Assembly: GCA_021804305.1 (NCBI GenBank)
Contig: JAJZKF010000017.1
Location: forward strand, 1-9,748
From: Microcaldota archaeon
GTDB taxonomy: Archaea > Micrarchaeota > Micrarchaeia > Micrarchaeales > CABMGC01
Reading direction: 5' to 3'
DNA: 9,748 bases
Part shown: in pieces, positions 1 to 5,841 of the stretch
How the letters are laid out: every line of letters starts with the position of its first letter
How positions within the stretch are numbered: position 1 is the first letter of the stretch
The notes under the pieces: model-generated
Told to the model about the DNA's origin: nothing
Seen by the model: only the letters and a program-made list of their open reading frames with translations
Database searches by the model: none
Translations under genes and position numbers: made by a program

Positions 1-887
1 TCGCCGGTGCGACTTCATCGCCAAGCAATGTTGTTGCATCGCTCAGCGTACAGAGCACCTGCCTAATAAGCGCCCCGAGCAACACCGCTATCAACTTCGG
101 AAACCTTAACCCGACGCAGTCTTACTCCGCGACCAATGCAGTAACATTCACGGACAACGGTGGCAATGCGCCAGCAAACATACTCGTAGCAGGCTCAAAC
201 ATGATATCCGGAAGCAACAACTTCTATGTAACCAATACTCTCTGGTCTCCGACCAGCGCCGGCAGCACCACACCGCTTACTTTATACACAGGGCTTGCAA
301 GCCTCGTTGACACGCTGATACAGATACCTGCTCCATCGAGCTCCAATCCGGCAACAACCAATACAATATACTTCGGAATTGACATACCCGCAGGAACTCC
401 TGCCGGAGTCTACACGCAGAACATAGTATATGGATATACGTGCAACGGGGGACCGGCGAATGCGATAGCAACCAATACGGTAGCAACTGCAAATGTCCAG
501 ACAGCATGCTTCATAAGCCTGAATACAGGAACGATAGACTTTGGCACTCTCAGTCCAAATGGAAACGTCCCGACCGCAAACCAGATCATAGATACTGATC
601 AGGGGGGCAACATCGCTGCGAACATACTTGTAGAGGGCGGCAACTGGATATCCGGAAGCAACAACTTCCTCCCAGAGAACACGCTCTGGAACCCGACTAC
701 TTCCGCATCGTATGTAGGGAATGCGCTTAGCGCAATACCTACGGTTACAGACACCCACATCCAGATAGCAGCAGGCACAATATCATCGCCGAATCCGGCT
801 GCAAGCATATACTTCGGAGTAGGGGTACCTGCAGGCCAGGTAGCCGGCGCATACACCCAGAACATAATACTTGAGAATCTGTGCTGA
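1..887 (+). CDS. Secreted/surface protein with two Cys-bracketed repeat domains (5' partial)
   Basis: The frame is open from base 3 through the left edge, so the N-terminus is missing; 294 residues are visible. I do not recognise a named family. The visible part is two ~127-residue domains joined by a linker rich in Ala, Thr and Asn. Each domain begins near C-x-I-S, continues with I-x-FG and a DxGGN...ANIL segment, has a W/M-ISGSNNF motif followed by NTLW, and ends with IYFG, IPAG, AG-x-YTQNI and a cysteine. The only four cysteines sit at the domain ends, and the last residue is Cys. Composition is low in charge and rich in Asn, Thr, Ala and Gly, as in exported archaeal surface proteins. The next gene is a paralogue whose first domain is preceded by a membrane segment and a short linker (xNVxAS) that also begins this fragment. 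If the architecture is shared, only about 35 residues are missing, but extra upstream domains cannot be excluded. The role is unknown; a surface-layer, adhesin or pilus-like role is a guess. Confidence 0.8.
   Translation, partial: AGATSSPSNVVASLSVQSTCLISAPSNTAINFGNLNPTQSYSATNAVTFTDNGGNAPANILVAGSNMISGSNNFYVTNTLWSPTSAGSTTPLTLYTGLASLVDTLIQIPAPSSSNPATTNTIYFGIDIPAGTPAGVYTQNIVYGYTCNGGPANAIATNTVATANVQTACFISLNTGTIDFGTLSPNGNVPTANQIIDTDQGGNIAANILVEGGNWISGSNNFLPENTLWNPTTSASYVGNALSAIPTVTDTHIQIAAGTISSPNPAASIYFGVGVPAGQVAGAYTQNIILENLC
60..443 (+). repeat. Repeat domain copy 1 (type A)
   Basis: This is the first Cys-to-Cys domain of the partial surface protein. It carries the LYTGLxSLVDT segment that it shares only with the copy at 1046-1432, which marks these two as the closer pair. 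Confidence 0.75.
507..884 (+). repeat. Repeat domain copy 2 (type B)
   Basis: This is the second Cys-to-Cys domain of the partial surface protein. It lacks the LYTG segment and matches the copy at 1493-1873 best, including a 51-nt stretch (618-668 against 1604-1654) with only three mismatches. Confidence 0.75.
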
Positions 888-889
888 AG

Positions 890-1876
890 ATGAGACGCGA
901 TAATAGAGGCAAAACCGCATTCACAATATTCATCGCCAGCATAGCCGCTATAGCTTTCATCTCCCTCTTTGCATTCGACTCGATACTATCAAACGCAAGC
1001 ACAGCGTCAACGAACGTGATAGCCAGCGCTACAGTGAATTCGGTATGCATTATGAGCATAAGCAATACGGCGATAGACTTTGGGCTCGTGTCTCCTACCG
1101 TCTCCACAGCGACATCGAACATAGTTGCGATAATAGATACCGGAGGCAACGCGCCAGCCAACGTTCTAGTGGCAGGCGGGAATTGGATCTTCGGAAGCAA
1201 CAGCTTCTACGTCGCAAACACGCTCTGGAACCCGACCAGCGCATCGGCTGGAGTCGGCAACGCACTCGCGCTTTACACAGGGCTTACAAGCCTTGTTGAC
1301 ACGTTCATACAGGTGCCTGCACCAACGCTCTCCGTACCAACAACCTATAACAACATCTACTTCGGTGTCGGAATCCCTGGCGGCACTCCCGCAGGAATCT
1401 ACACCCAGAACATAGTTTATGGTTACAACTGCGGAGCAGGAGCCGTCCCAATCGCCACCAACACCGTAGCTACGGTCAATGTCCCCAGCACGTGCTTCAT
1501 AGGCGTCAGTGCAAACACCATAAACTTTGGCACGATAAATCCTGGCGCAAATGTTCCAACAGACAAGCAGATTACAGTACAGGATCCTGGCGGAAACATA
1601 GCGGCGAACATACTTGTGGACGGCGGAAACTGGATATCCGGAAGCAACAACTTCGGAGTAGCAAACACACTCTGGGACACATCCAACGATGTGACTTATA
1701 TAGGAAACGCGCTGAAGCTCGCGCCTGGTGGACTCACCGATACGATGCTGCAGACTCCTGCGCCGACTCAATCCAATCCTACGACATCGAACAATATCTA
1801 CTTCGGCCTTGGAATCCCAGCTGGAGCAGTGGCCGGCGCTTACACTCAGAACATTATAATAGAGAACTCGTGCTGA
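890..1876 (+). CDS. Membrane-anchored or exported surface protein with two Cys-bracketed repeat domains
   Basis: This is a full-length paralogue of the preceding gene, 328 residues from the ATG at 890. A GTG at 881 would add three residues and overlap the upstream stop; no clear ribosome binding site decides between them. The N-terminus is basic (MRRDNRGK) and is followed by a hydrophobic stretch at about residues 10-30, which is either a signal peptide, a signal anchor or a pilin-like class III signal with cleavage after Gly7. Domain 1 runs from C53 to C181 and domain 2 from C202 to C328, which is the last residue. These are the only cysteines, so one disulfide per domain closing the N- and C-terminal strands is plausible. 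Shared motifs are I-x-FG, GGN..ANVL/ANIL, NWI-x-GSN, NTLW, IYFG, GIP and YTQNI. The gene starts 2 nt after the upstream stop, so the two are probably co-transcribed. No enzyme motif is seen; a structural surface role is inferred. Confidence 0.85.
   Translation: MRRDNRGKTAFTIFIASIAAIAFISLFAFDSILSNASTASTNVIASATVNSVCIMSISNTAIDFGLVSPTVSTATSNIVAIIDTGGNAPANVLVAGGNWIFGSNSFYVANTLWNPTSASAGVGNALALYTGLTSLVDTFIQVPAPTLSVPTTYNNIYFGVGIPGGTPAGIYTQNIVYGYNCGAGAVPIATNTVATVNVPSTCFIGVSANTINFGTINPGANVPTDKQITVQDPGGNIAANILVDGGNWISGSNNFGVANTLWDTSNDVTYIGNALKLAPGGLTDTMLQTPAPTQSNPTTSNNIYFGLGIPAGAVAGAYTQNIIIENSC
1046..1432 (+). repeat. Repeat domain copy 3 (type A)
   Basis: This is the first domain of the second surface protein. 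It is nearest to copy 1: both have an NTLWxPTSA segment and the LYTGLxSLVDT block, with long stretches of near-identical DNA around 1269-1302 and 279-312. Confidence 0.75.
1493..1873 (+). repeat. Repeat domain copy 4 (type B)
   Basis: This is the second domain of the second surface protein. It pairs with copy 2 (ANILV-x-GGNWISGSNNF core, a shorter loop before the TDT motif, C-terminal cysteine). The A-B/A-B order shows that a two-domain gene was duplicated as one unit. Confidence 0.75.
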
Positions 1877-1885
1877 GTAACTAAA

Positions 1886-1893
1886 TTTAAATA
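1886..1893 (+). promoter_or_regulatory. TATA box for the polybasic-tail membrane protein
   Basis: TTTAAATA fits the archaeal TATA consensus. It lies 52 nt before the ATG at 1946, so a start site about 25 nt downstream would give a leader of roughly 30 nt. It separates this gene from the surface-protein pair as its own transcription unit. Confidence 0.55.
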
Positions 1894-1945
1894 CTCTTGC
1901 AACGATAGATTAACGACGGAAACGGTGTTTTCCATAGGAAATGAA

Positions 1946-2653
1946 ATGAGGGCGATCGGTTTATTCGCAGTCTTCGCACTTCTGGTGCTGCCTAGCATCA
2001 CGCATTCGCAGATAGGAGAGCGCGCAGGCCCTCTGCAATTCAACGTCTCAATAGGCGGAAACGAAACAATCCCATGGACAATATTCAACAACGGGAACTC
2101 GACAGTCTATTTCATAACCTACGTAGGCGCGCTGCAGCAGTCCGACAACCAGATCACGCCTACTATAGTGCTCAATCCTGCAAACGGGAGCATAGCAGCG
2201 CATTCATCCGTAAACATAAATGTAACCGTCTACATGCCAGCGCAGAACAAGCCTGGCATAGGTTCGTGGAGCTCAATCCTCCAGGTGATACAGACAAGCA
2301 ACCAGACAGCATCCGGCGGCAGTGCTGTGATAATGGCTGGTCTTGCGAAGGCGATGGACATAGTCTCCAAGCTGCCTCCGCCGACAACAACTACTGTTCC
2401 TGTAACGATAGCGCAGTCAGAGAGCATATTCCCGCTCGGCAGCGCCACTATCGCGATAATCATTGCACTCATTGCGCTTGGAGCCGCAGGATACATGCTA
2501 TCGAAGCGCAAGAAGCGTGCTGCTAAGAGGAGACCCTCCGCGAAGCGCGCAAGAAAGAGGCCATCTGCAAGGCGCTCTTCTGCAAGGAGGCGCAGCGCAT
2601 CACGCGCAAGGAGCGCCTCAAGGACCGTAAAAAGAAGGAGAAGGAAGCGCTGA
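1946..2653 (+). CDS. Type I membrane protein: Ig-like outer domain, one TM helix, 49-residue polybasic tail
   Basis: The ATG at 1946 gives 235 residues with a signal peptide at its very N-terminus (about residues 1-21, probable cleavage after THS). A GTG at 1925 is in frame but would add seven residues before the signal peptide; a weak AGGAA lies 5-9 nt before the chosen ATG. Residues ~25-120 form a beta-rich segment with FNNGNSTVYF and INVTVYMP patterns, as in Ig-like domains of archaeal surface proteins, and hold six N-glycosylation sequons (N33, N39, N51, N80, N92, N119). A Pro/Thr linker at 144-153 leads to a TM helix at ~165-185. The remaining 49 residues (187-235) include 28 Lys/Arg, mostly Arg, with Ala, Ser and Pro as spacers and no acidic residue, resembling histone H1 or protamine tails. 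By the positive-inside rule the tail should face the cytoplasm, where it could bind nucleic acid, ribosomes or lipid. No family name is recognised. Confidence 0.8.
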   Translation: MRAIGLFAVFALLVLPSITHSQIGERAGPLQFNVSIGGNETIPWTIFNNGNSTVYFITYVGALQQSDNQITPTIVLNPANGSIAAHSSVNINVTVYMPAQNKPGIGSWSSILQVIQTSNQTASGGSAVIMAGLAKAMDIVSKLPPPTTTTVPVTIAQSESIFPLGSATIAIIIALIALGAAGYMLSKRKKRAAKRRPSAKRARKRPSARRSSARRRSASRARSASRTVKRRRRKR

Positions 2654-2802
2654 CTCCGGCTTCTTCCAACGTTTTCTCAAAAGGATCAGGCTGCATACCC
2701 GCTTCAAAATGGTAAAAAGCATGAGGCAGTCCGAATCGGGACTGCCGTCAAAGAAGGATTATCTCTTTCTTCTTTTCTTTGGGTCCTTCCTTGCTGTCTT
2801 TC

Positions 2803-2825
2803 TTTTTACTCTTTTTGCCATTTTT
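2803..2825 (+). terminator. Probable T-tract terminator
   Basis: Three T5 runs start exactly 9 nt apart (2803, 2812, 2821) about 150 nt after the stop codon of the polybasic-tail gene. Archaeal RNA polymerase stops at clustered T-tracts on the non-template strand without needing a hairpin, which fits a terminator here. Confidence 0.4.
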
Positions 2826-2863
2826 ACCACTGATGATGTAACACTGCGAATTTATTTAAAAGG

Positions 2864-2878
2864 GCGCACCCGATGCGC
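2864..2878 (-). terminator. Possible hairpin terminator of the regulator gene
   Basis: On the minus strand a GCGCA stem, a 5-nt loop and a TGCGC stem are followed by CCCTTTTAAAT. This lies 38-52 nt after the regulator's stop codon. The stem is short and the T run weak, so the call is tentative. Confidence 0.25.
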
Positions 2879-2915
2879 GAACAAGAAGTAAAACATTCCT
2901 GAAAATTTCCTTTTC

Positions 2916-3971
2916 TCACTTTTGGATGAGATATCCTTTGCTGTATCGCCTTATCGATGCATATTCCTTGCTTATGTCGCCGCTGCTTATCGGGAGCATT
3001 CCAAGAAGAGGCCGGCCAAGCTCTCCGTATTCCACTTCGGTCGGAGCGAGGCTGCCCATAAGCTTCTTGTACGCCTGCACTACATACTTGTACGACTTAC
3101 TGAAGTTGTCGAACACTCCGATTGCGAATGAATCGTATGTGCCGACAAGCGACATCTTCAGGATATACCTGCTTATGAGCGGATTCCTCTCGTCCTTTGT
3201 GAAAAGCAGCCGAGAGTAGCTGCTGGCTCTTGAGTGAGACTCGGACGGCACATATTTCGCAAACAGCGACATGAAAGATGCGCTTTCCCGCATTTCCATC
3301 GCGATGGTGAACCTCTTTATGTACTTCTTCTTCAGCAGTTCGTTGAACTGGTATATACAGGTCTTGTAGTTCATATTCATTCTCTTAGCCAGCTCCTTCA
3401 ATGAGATGCGTGAATCAGTATTGAGCAGCATCAGCATTTTCTTATCACGTTCCGGTATCCTCGTCCTCTGCAGTATCTCGTTTCTGACCGGGATGTGTCC
3501 GAGCCTGGTGAATACTATCTGCGACTGCTCCCACTTCATCCCATACTTCTGCATCAGCTCGCTCCTCATATCCCTGTCCCAGTTCGCATAATCCCTGAAC
3601 GATGTCGAATTGGAATAGATGAGGAGGTCATAACTTCCCTTCTTTACCGGAACGACGAGCTGCGGTATATAGGACTTCCTGAAAAGATTACAGAGAACTG
3701 CAGTGCTCGGCCTCCTCCTGAACTTCACAAGGGTAATGTGCGGGTTGTTAAGCCCGATTCTAGTCTTGCTTATGTTGATGGTGTAGCTGATTCCGAATTC
3801 CTGCTCTATCCTTTTGAGGCGTTTCGCAACGCTCCTCCTTGAGAGATGGAGCTCCCTTGCCATCTCGGTGAGCGTAATCCTGGAGTTCTCCGACAGCATG
3901 CGAAGTATCCTTCTCGTTACTATGCTGTAGCGCCTGTTGAACTCACACTCCACAGAACCAATGTCTATCAT
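2916..3971 (-). CDS. Tandem winged-helix regulator (duplicated Lrp/AsnC-like units)
   Basis: Starting at the ATG at 3971 (MIDIGSVE), the protein has 351 residues. The frame stays open to 4145, but those 58 extra codons read as atypical His/Pro/Phe-rich sequence and cross the divergent promoter region, so I rejected them. Two winged-helix units are visible. The first is at ~18-62 (TRRILRMLSENSRITLTEMA, then a recognition helix with SRRSVAKRLKRIE). The second is at ~174-222 (ERDKKMLMLLNTDSRISLKE, then NYKTCIYQFNELLKK). Both match the AsnC/Lrp pattern of one helix, an S/T-R-I-(T/S)-L-x-E-(L/M)-A helix-turn and a wing. Each is followed by ~100 residues that could be a RAM-like or other sensing domain, but no ligand-binding motif is clear. 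Ordinary Lrp proteins are ~150 residues with one unit, so this looks like an internal duplication or fusion. It is divergent from the HAD/CoaB-like/methyltransferase operon and may regulate that operon or itself; this is inferred from position only. Confidence 0.85.
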   Translation of the reverse strand: MIDIGSVECEFNRRYSIVTRRILRMLSENSRITLTEMARELHLSRRSVAKRLKRIEQEFGISYTINISKTRIGLNNPHITLVKFRRRPSTAVLCNLFRKSYIPQLVVPVKKGSYDLLIYSNSTSFRDYANWDRDMRSELMQKYGMKWEQSQIVFTRLGHIPVRNEILQRTRIPERDKKMLMLLNTDSRISLKELAKRMNMNYKTCIYQFNELLKKKYIKRFTIAMEMRESASFMSLFAKYVPSESHSRASSYSRLLFTKDERNPLISRYILKMSLVGTYDSFAIGVFDNFSKSYKYVVQAYKKLMGSLAPTEVEYGELGRPLLGMLPISSGDISKEYASIRRYSKGYLIQK

Positions 3972-3990
3972 GATTACTTCTTTCCCAGTT

Positions 3991-4082
3991 AGAAATAAAT
4001 GCCTATCCCAAAAGTCTAATAAAATATTGAAAAATGACCAAAAATGATATCCATAACTTTTTGGACAGCCATAGTATAAATG
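3991..4082. promoter_or_regulatory. Divergent promoter region between regulator and three-gene operon
   Basis: The 119 bp between the start codons at 3971 and 4091 are AT-rich. Candidate TATA elements are AATAAAATATT around 4018-4028 (readable on either strand), AGTATAAA at 4073-4080 for the plus strand, and ATTTATTTCT (4000 to 3991) for the minus strand; the last would make the regulator mRNA leaderless or nearly so. Which are used cannot be told from sequence. Confidence 0.35.
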
Positions 4083-4090
4083 GTGAGAAA

Positions 4091-4726
4091 ATGATAGCAG
4101 GCATTCAATTGGCGGGGAAGGGGAGTTATGTGAGGGAGCCGGCAATGCAGCAGCTAAGGACGCCGCTTAACCAGAACGGCACAAAGACAAACCTTGCAAT
4201 AGTAGACGTCGATGGCACGCTAGTCTTCGTAACAGAGGCGAAAAGGCGTGCAGACACCGAGGTGTTTGGAAGGTCGCTAACGAGACCGGAATTCGAGATT
4301 CAGCCAAAGGAGCTTAAGAGGCGATCTTACGACCTTGTAGCTACGAAGTACAAGGACCTGCTTGTGCCAAACAAGTTGCTTGTCGAAATGCTCAATAGGA
4401 AGAGGGAGCAGGGAGTGGTGGTGGCTGTGCTTACTGGCAGGTGGAAGCACATGGAGGAGCAGACCAGGGAGACGCTGCAGAAGATAGGCCTCGAGTTCGA
4501 CTGGCTCTTCACCAACCCAGATGGGAACGTGAAAGATGAGGAATTCAAGATGGGGCTTCTTCCGCAGTTGGCAGTCGGATTCGAGTCCATAGATGTGTAT
4601 GAGGACAAGGAGGACAATATCCACTTCTTCAAGAGGAAGACGGATACTAGGTTCAGCTTCCACATAGTGAGGCCTGAGGGGATGCTGCGGATATGCAGCG
4701 GCTACATTCCGCTGAGGGTGGGATGA
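4091..4726 (+). CDS. HAD-superfamily phosphatase, substrate unknown
   Basis: Four HAD motifs are visible. Numbering from the ATG at 4145 (internal M), they are D21-x-D23-G-T (nucleophile and acid/base aspartates), T97 in VLTGRW (motif II), K135 (motif III) and E153-D154 with D157 (motif IV, Mg2+). The fold is short, with only a small cap of about 60 residues between motifs I and II, and resembles small HAD phosphatases of the polynucleotide-phosphatase or RNA-repair type rather than sugar phosphatases, but the substrate cannot be read. I chose the ATG at 4091 (211 residues) because GGTG lies 5 nt upstream, the same spacing as in the next gene. An in-frame start at 4034 has no such site, and the ATG at 4145 (193 residues, preceded by GAGGGAG) remains possible, in which case AGTATAAA at 4073 would be the promoter. 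The stop overlaps the next gene in an ATGA junction, so the two are translationally coupled. Confidence 0.85.
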   Translation: MIAGIQLAGKGSYVREPAMQQLRTPLNQNGTKTNLAIVDVDGTLVFVTEAKRRADTEVFGRSLTRPEFEIQPKELKRRSYDLVATKYKDLLVPNKLLVEMLNRKREQGVVVAVLTGRWKHMEEQTRETLQKIGLEFDWLFTNPDGNVKDEEFKMGLLPQLAVGFESIDVYEDKEDNIHFFKRKTDTRFSFHIVRPEGMLRICSGYIPLRVG

Positions 4727-5841
4727 TGGCTGGTGAGAGAAGGATCCTGATAACTGGGGGAGCGGTTCCTGTCTACATAGACGACATGCGCATCCTGTCG
4801 AATGGCGCGAAGGGAGGGCAGTCTGCGGAATACGCTGACATATTCGCAAGGAAGGGCTACACTGTCACCTACCTCACGGCGCAGGCTGCGATTCTACCAA
4901 AGGAGAAAAGGGTGAATGTAGTCTACTACAATGGATTCGATGACTATCGAGAAAAGGTAATCGCGATTTCGAAGGAGAGCGACCTTGTGGTGCTGTCAGC
5001 TGCGGTCGCCAACTTCATGAGGAAGGGAGGCCGCTACAAAGGGAAGATAAACCCAAATGCGGAGGGAGAGCTGGTCCTCAGGCTGGTACCTACTCCAAAG
5101 GTAATAAACGAGGTGAAGAAGGTGAATCCTGGCTGCTGCCTAGTTGGATTCAAGCTGATGAGCAGAGCAAGCAGGGATGAGCTCATCGATGGAGCATGGA
5201 AAGTGATGCGGAACGCTAGGGCAGACCTAGTAATCGCCAATGACAGGCAGGAGCTGATGAGGAAGCTCATCCTTGCAAAGGATAAATCATTCAGAGAGGT
5301 AGGGAACCTCGAAGGTGCTGCGGATTTCATCGAGCAGATTGCGAATGACAAGCACTTCAGGACAAAGGTTTCTGGTGGAAGCCTTTCTAAGCACGCCGCT
5401 GTGGCGAAGGCATGCCAAGATCTCGCAGAAAGGAACAGCAGGAAGTTTGTTTCTTGGGGAGATGGCTCAGAGAGAAGGTTTGGCTGCATAGCAATGCGCT
5501 CCAATGGCGGAATGGTGATAAGCCCAAGAGAGAAGGACACCCCTAAAACGAAGTGGAAATGGGTCTTGGTCAGGGATGTGGATCCACGAGGGATGCGAAT
5601 CCATGCAGCTGGCGGAAAAGCCTCGCTCAACACTCCACTTCTTTGGAATGTTTTTAGGAAAAACAGAGACGCAGCCTACATAATCCACTATCACAGGCAA
5701 AGGAAGGGCCTTCCAACCGTTGGCTGGGCTCCTCCTGGGACGCTAAGGGAGTATAACCTTGCAAGGAAGGGCTCGTTCAATGTATTCGGCCACGGCGCAA
5801 TCGAAATATATGACAAGAAGGGTGATTTGCTTGTTGAATAG
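4726..5841 (+). CDS. CoaB-like (phosphopantothenate-cysteine ligase fold) protein fused to class II aldolase/adducin-like domain
   Basis: The ATGATG at 4723/4726 overlaps the upstream stop. GGTG ends 5 nt before 4726, so that codon is preferred (371 residues); an earlier in-frame ATG at 4693 lies inside the upstream gene. Residues 5-210 match the CoaB/PPCS nucleotide-binding fold: ILITGG, VPVYIDDMRILSN-G with N26 at the position of the catalytic Asn, GQSAEYADIFARKGYTVTYLT, LSAAVANF, KGKI (105-108), VGFKLM and ADLVIANDR. The VP...R-x-LSN...G-x-SAE pattern is closer to eukaryotic-type PPCS than to E. coli CoaB. No CoaC flavoprotein decarboxylase domain is present. Residues ~220-371 match class II aldolases at the zinc site (H321-x-H323 and H356 in GHG), but the usual SSE glutamate is SLN (N302), so aldol chemistry may be lost. 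The real substrate may be something other than phosphopantothenate. It sits between a HAD phosphatase and a methyltransferase in one operon. Confidence 0.8.
   Translation: MAGERRILITGGAVPVYIDDMRILSNGAKGGQSAEYADIFARKGYTVTYLTAQAAILPKEKRVNVVYYNGFDDYREKVIAISKESDLVVLSAAVANFMRKGGRYKGKINPNAEGELVLRLVPTPKVINEVKKVNPGCCLVGFKLMSRASRDELIDGAWKVMRNARADLVIANDRQELMRKLILAKDKSFREVGNLEGAADFIEQIANDKHFRTKVSGGSLSKHAAVAKACQDLAERNSRKFVSWGDGSERRFGCIAMRSNGGMVISPREKDTPKTKWKWVLVRDVDPRGMRIHAAGGKASLNTPLLWNVFRKNRDAAYIIHYHRQRKGLPTVGWAPPGTLREYNLARKGSFNVFGHGAIEIYDKKGDLLVE

Larger units (their letters stand above)
2654..2915. other. Gene-poor 262-bp interval
   Basis: This interval lies between the membrane-protein gene and the 3' end of the minus-strand regulator. 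It holds a perfect 7-bp hairpin (GCAGTCC/GGACTGC, 2726-2745), a pyrimidine-rich tract with three T5 runs, a TATA-like TTTATTTAAA at 2851-2860, and a 5-bp hairpin (GCGCA/TGCGC, 2864-2878). A 60-codon frame at 2709-2891 would encode one hydrophobic helix, but it lacks a ribosome binding site and its helix is just the T-rich tract read as Phe/Leu codons, so I do not call it a gene. Confidence 0.5.

Noticed and set aside
282..758. Long minus-strand frames opposite the surface-protein genes (also 1166-1771)
   Set aside because: They are shadows of the repeat-domain genes: the two minus-strand frames resemble each other only because the sense copies are paralogous.
2709..2891. 60-codon frame with one hydrophobic helix
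   Set aside because: It has no ribosome binding site or TATA box at a fitting distance, and the helix is just the T-rich terminator-like tract read as Phe/Leu. It is kept as an open question in the findings, not as a gene.
2831..2902. Possible C/D box guide RNA (TGATGA at 2831, CTGA at 2899)
   Set aside because: The internal C' and D' boxes are missing and there is no terminal stem; the boxes are short enough to occur by chance.
3972..4145. N-terminal extension of the regulator by 58 codons
   Set aside because: The extension is atypical in composition, overlaps the start of the divergent gene and covers the promoter region; the ATG at 3971 fits the domain start.
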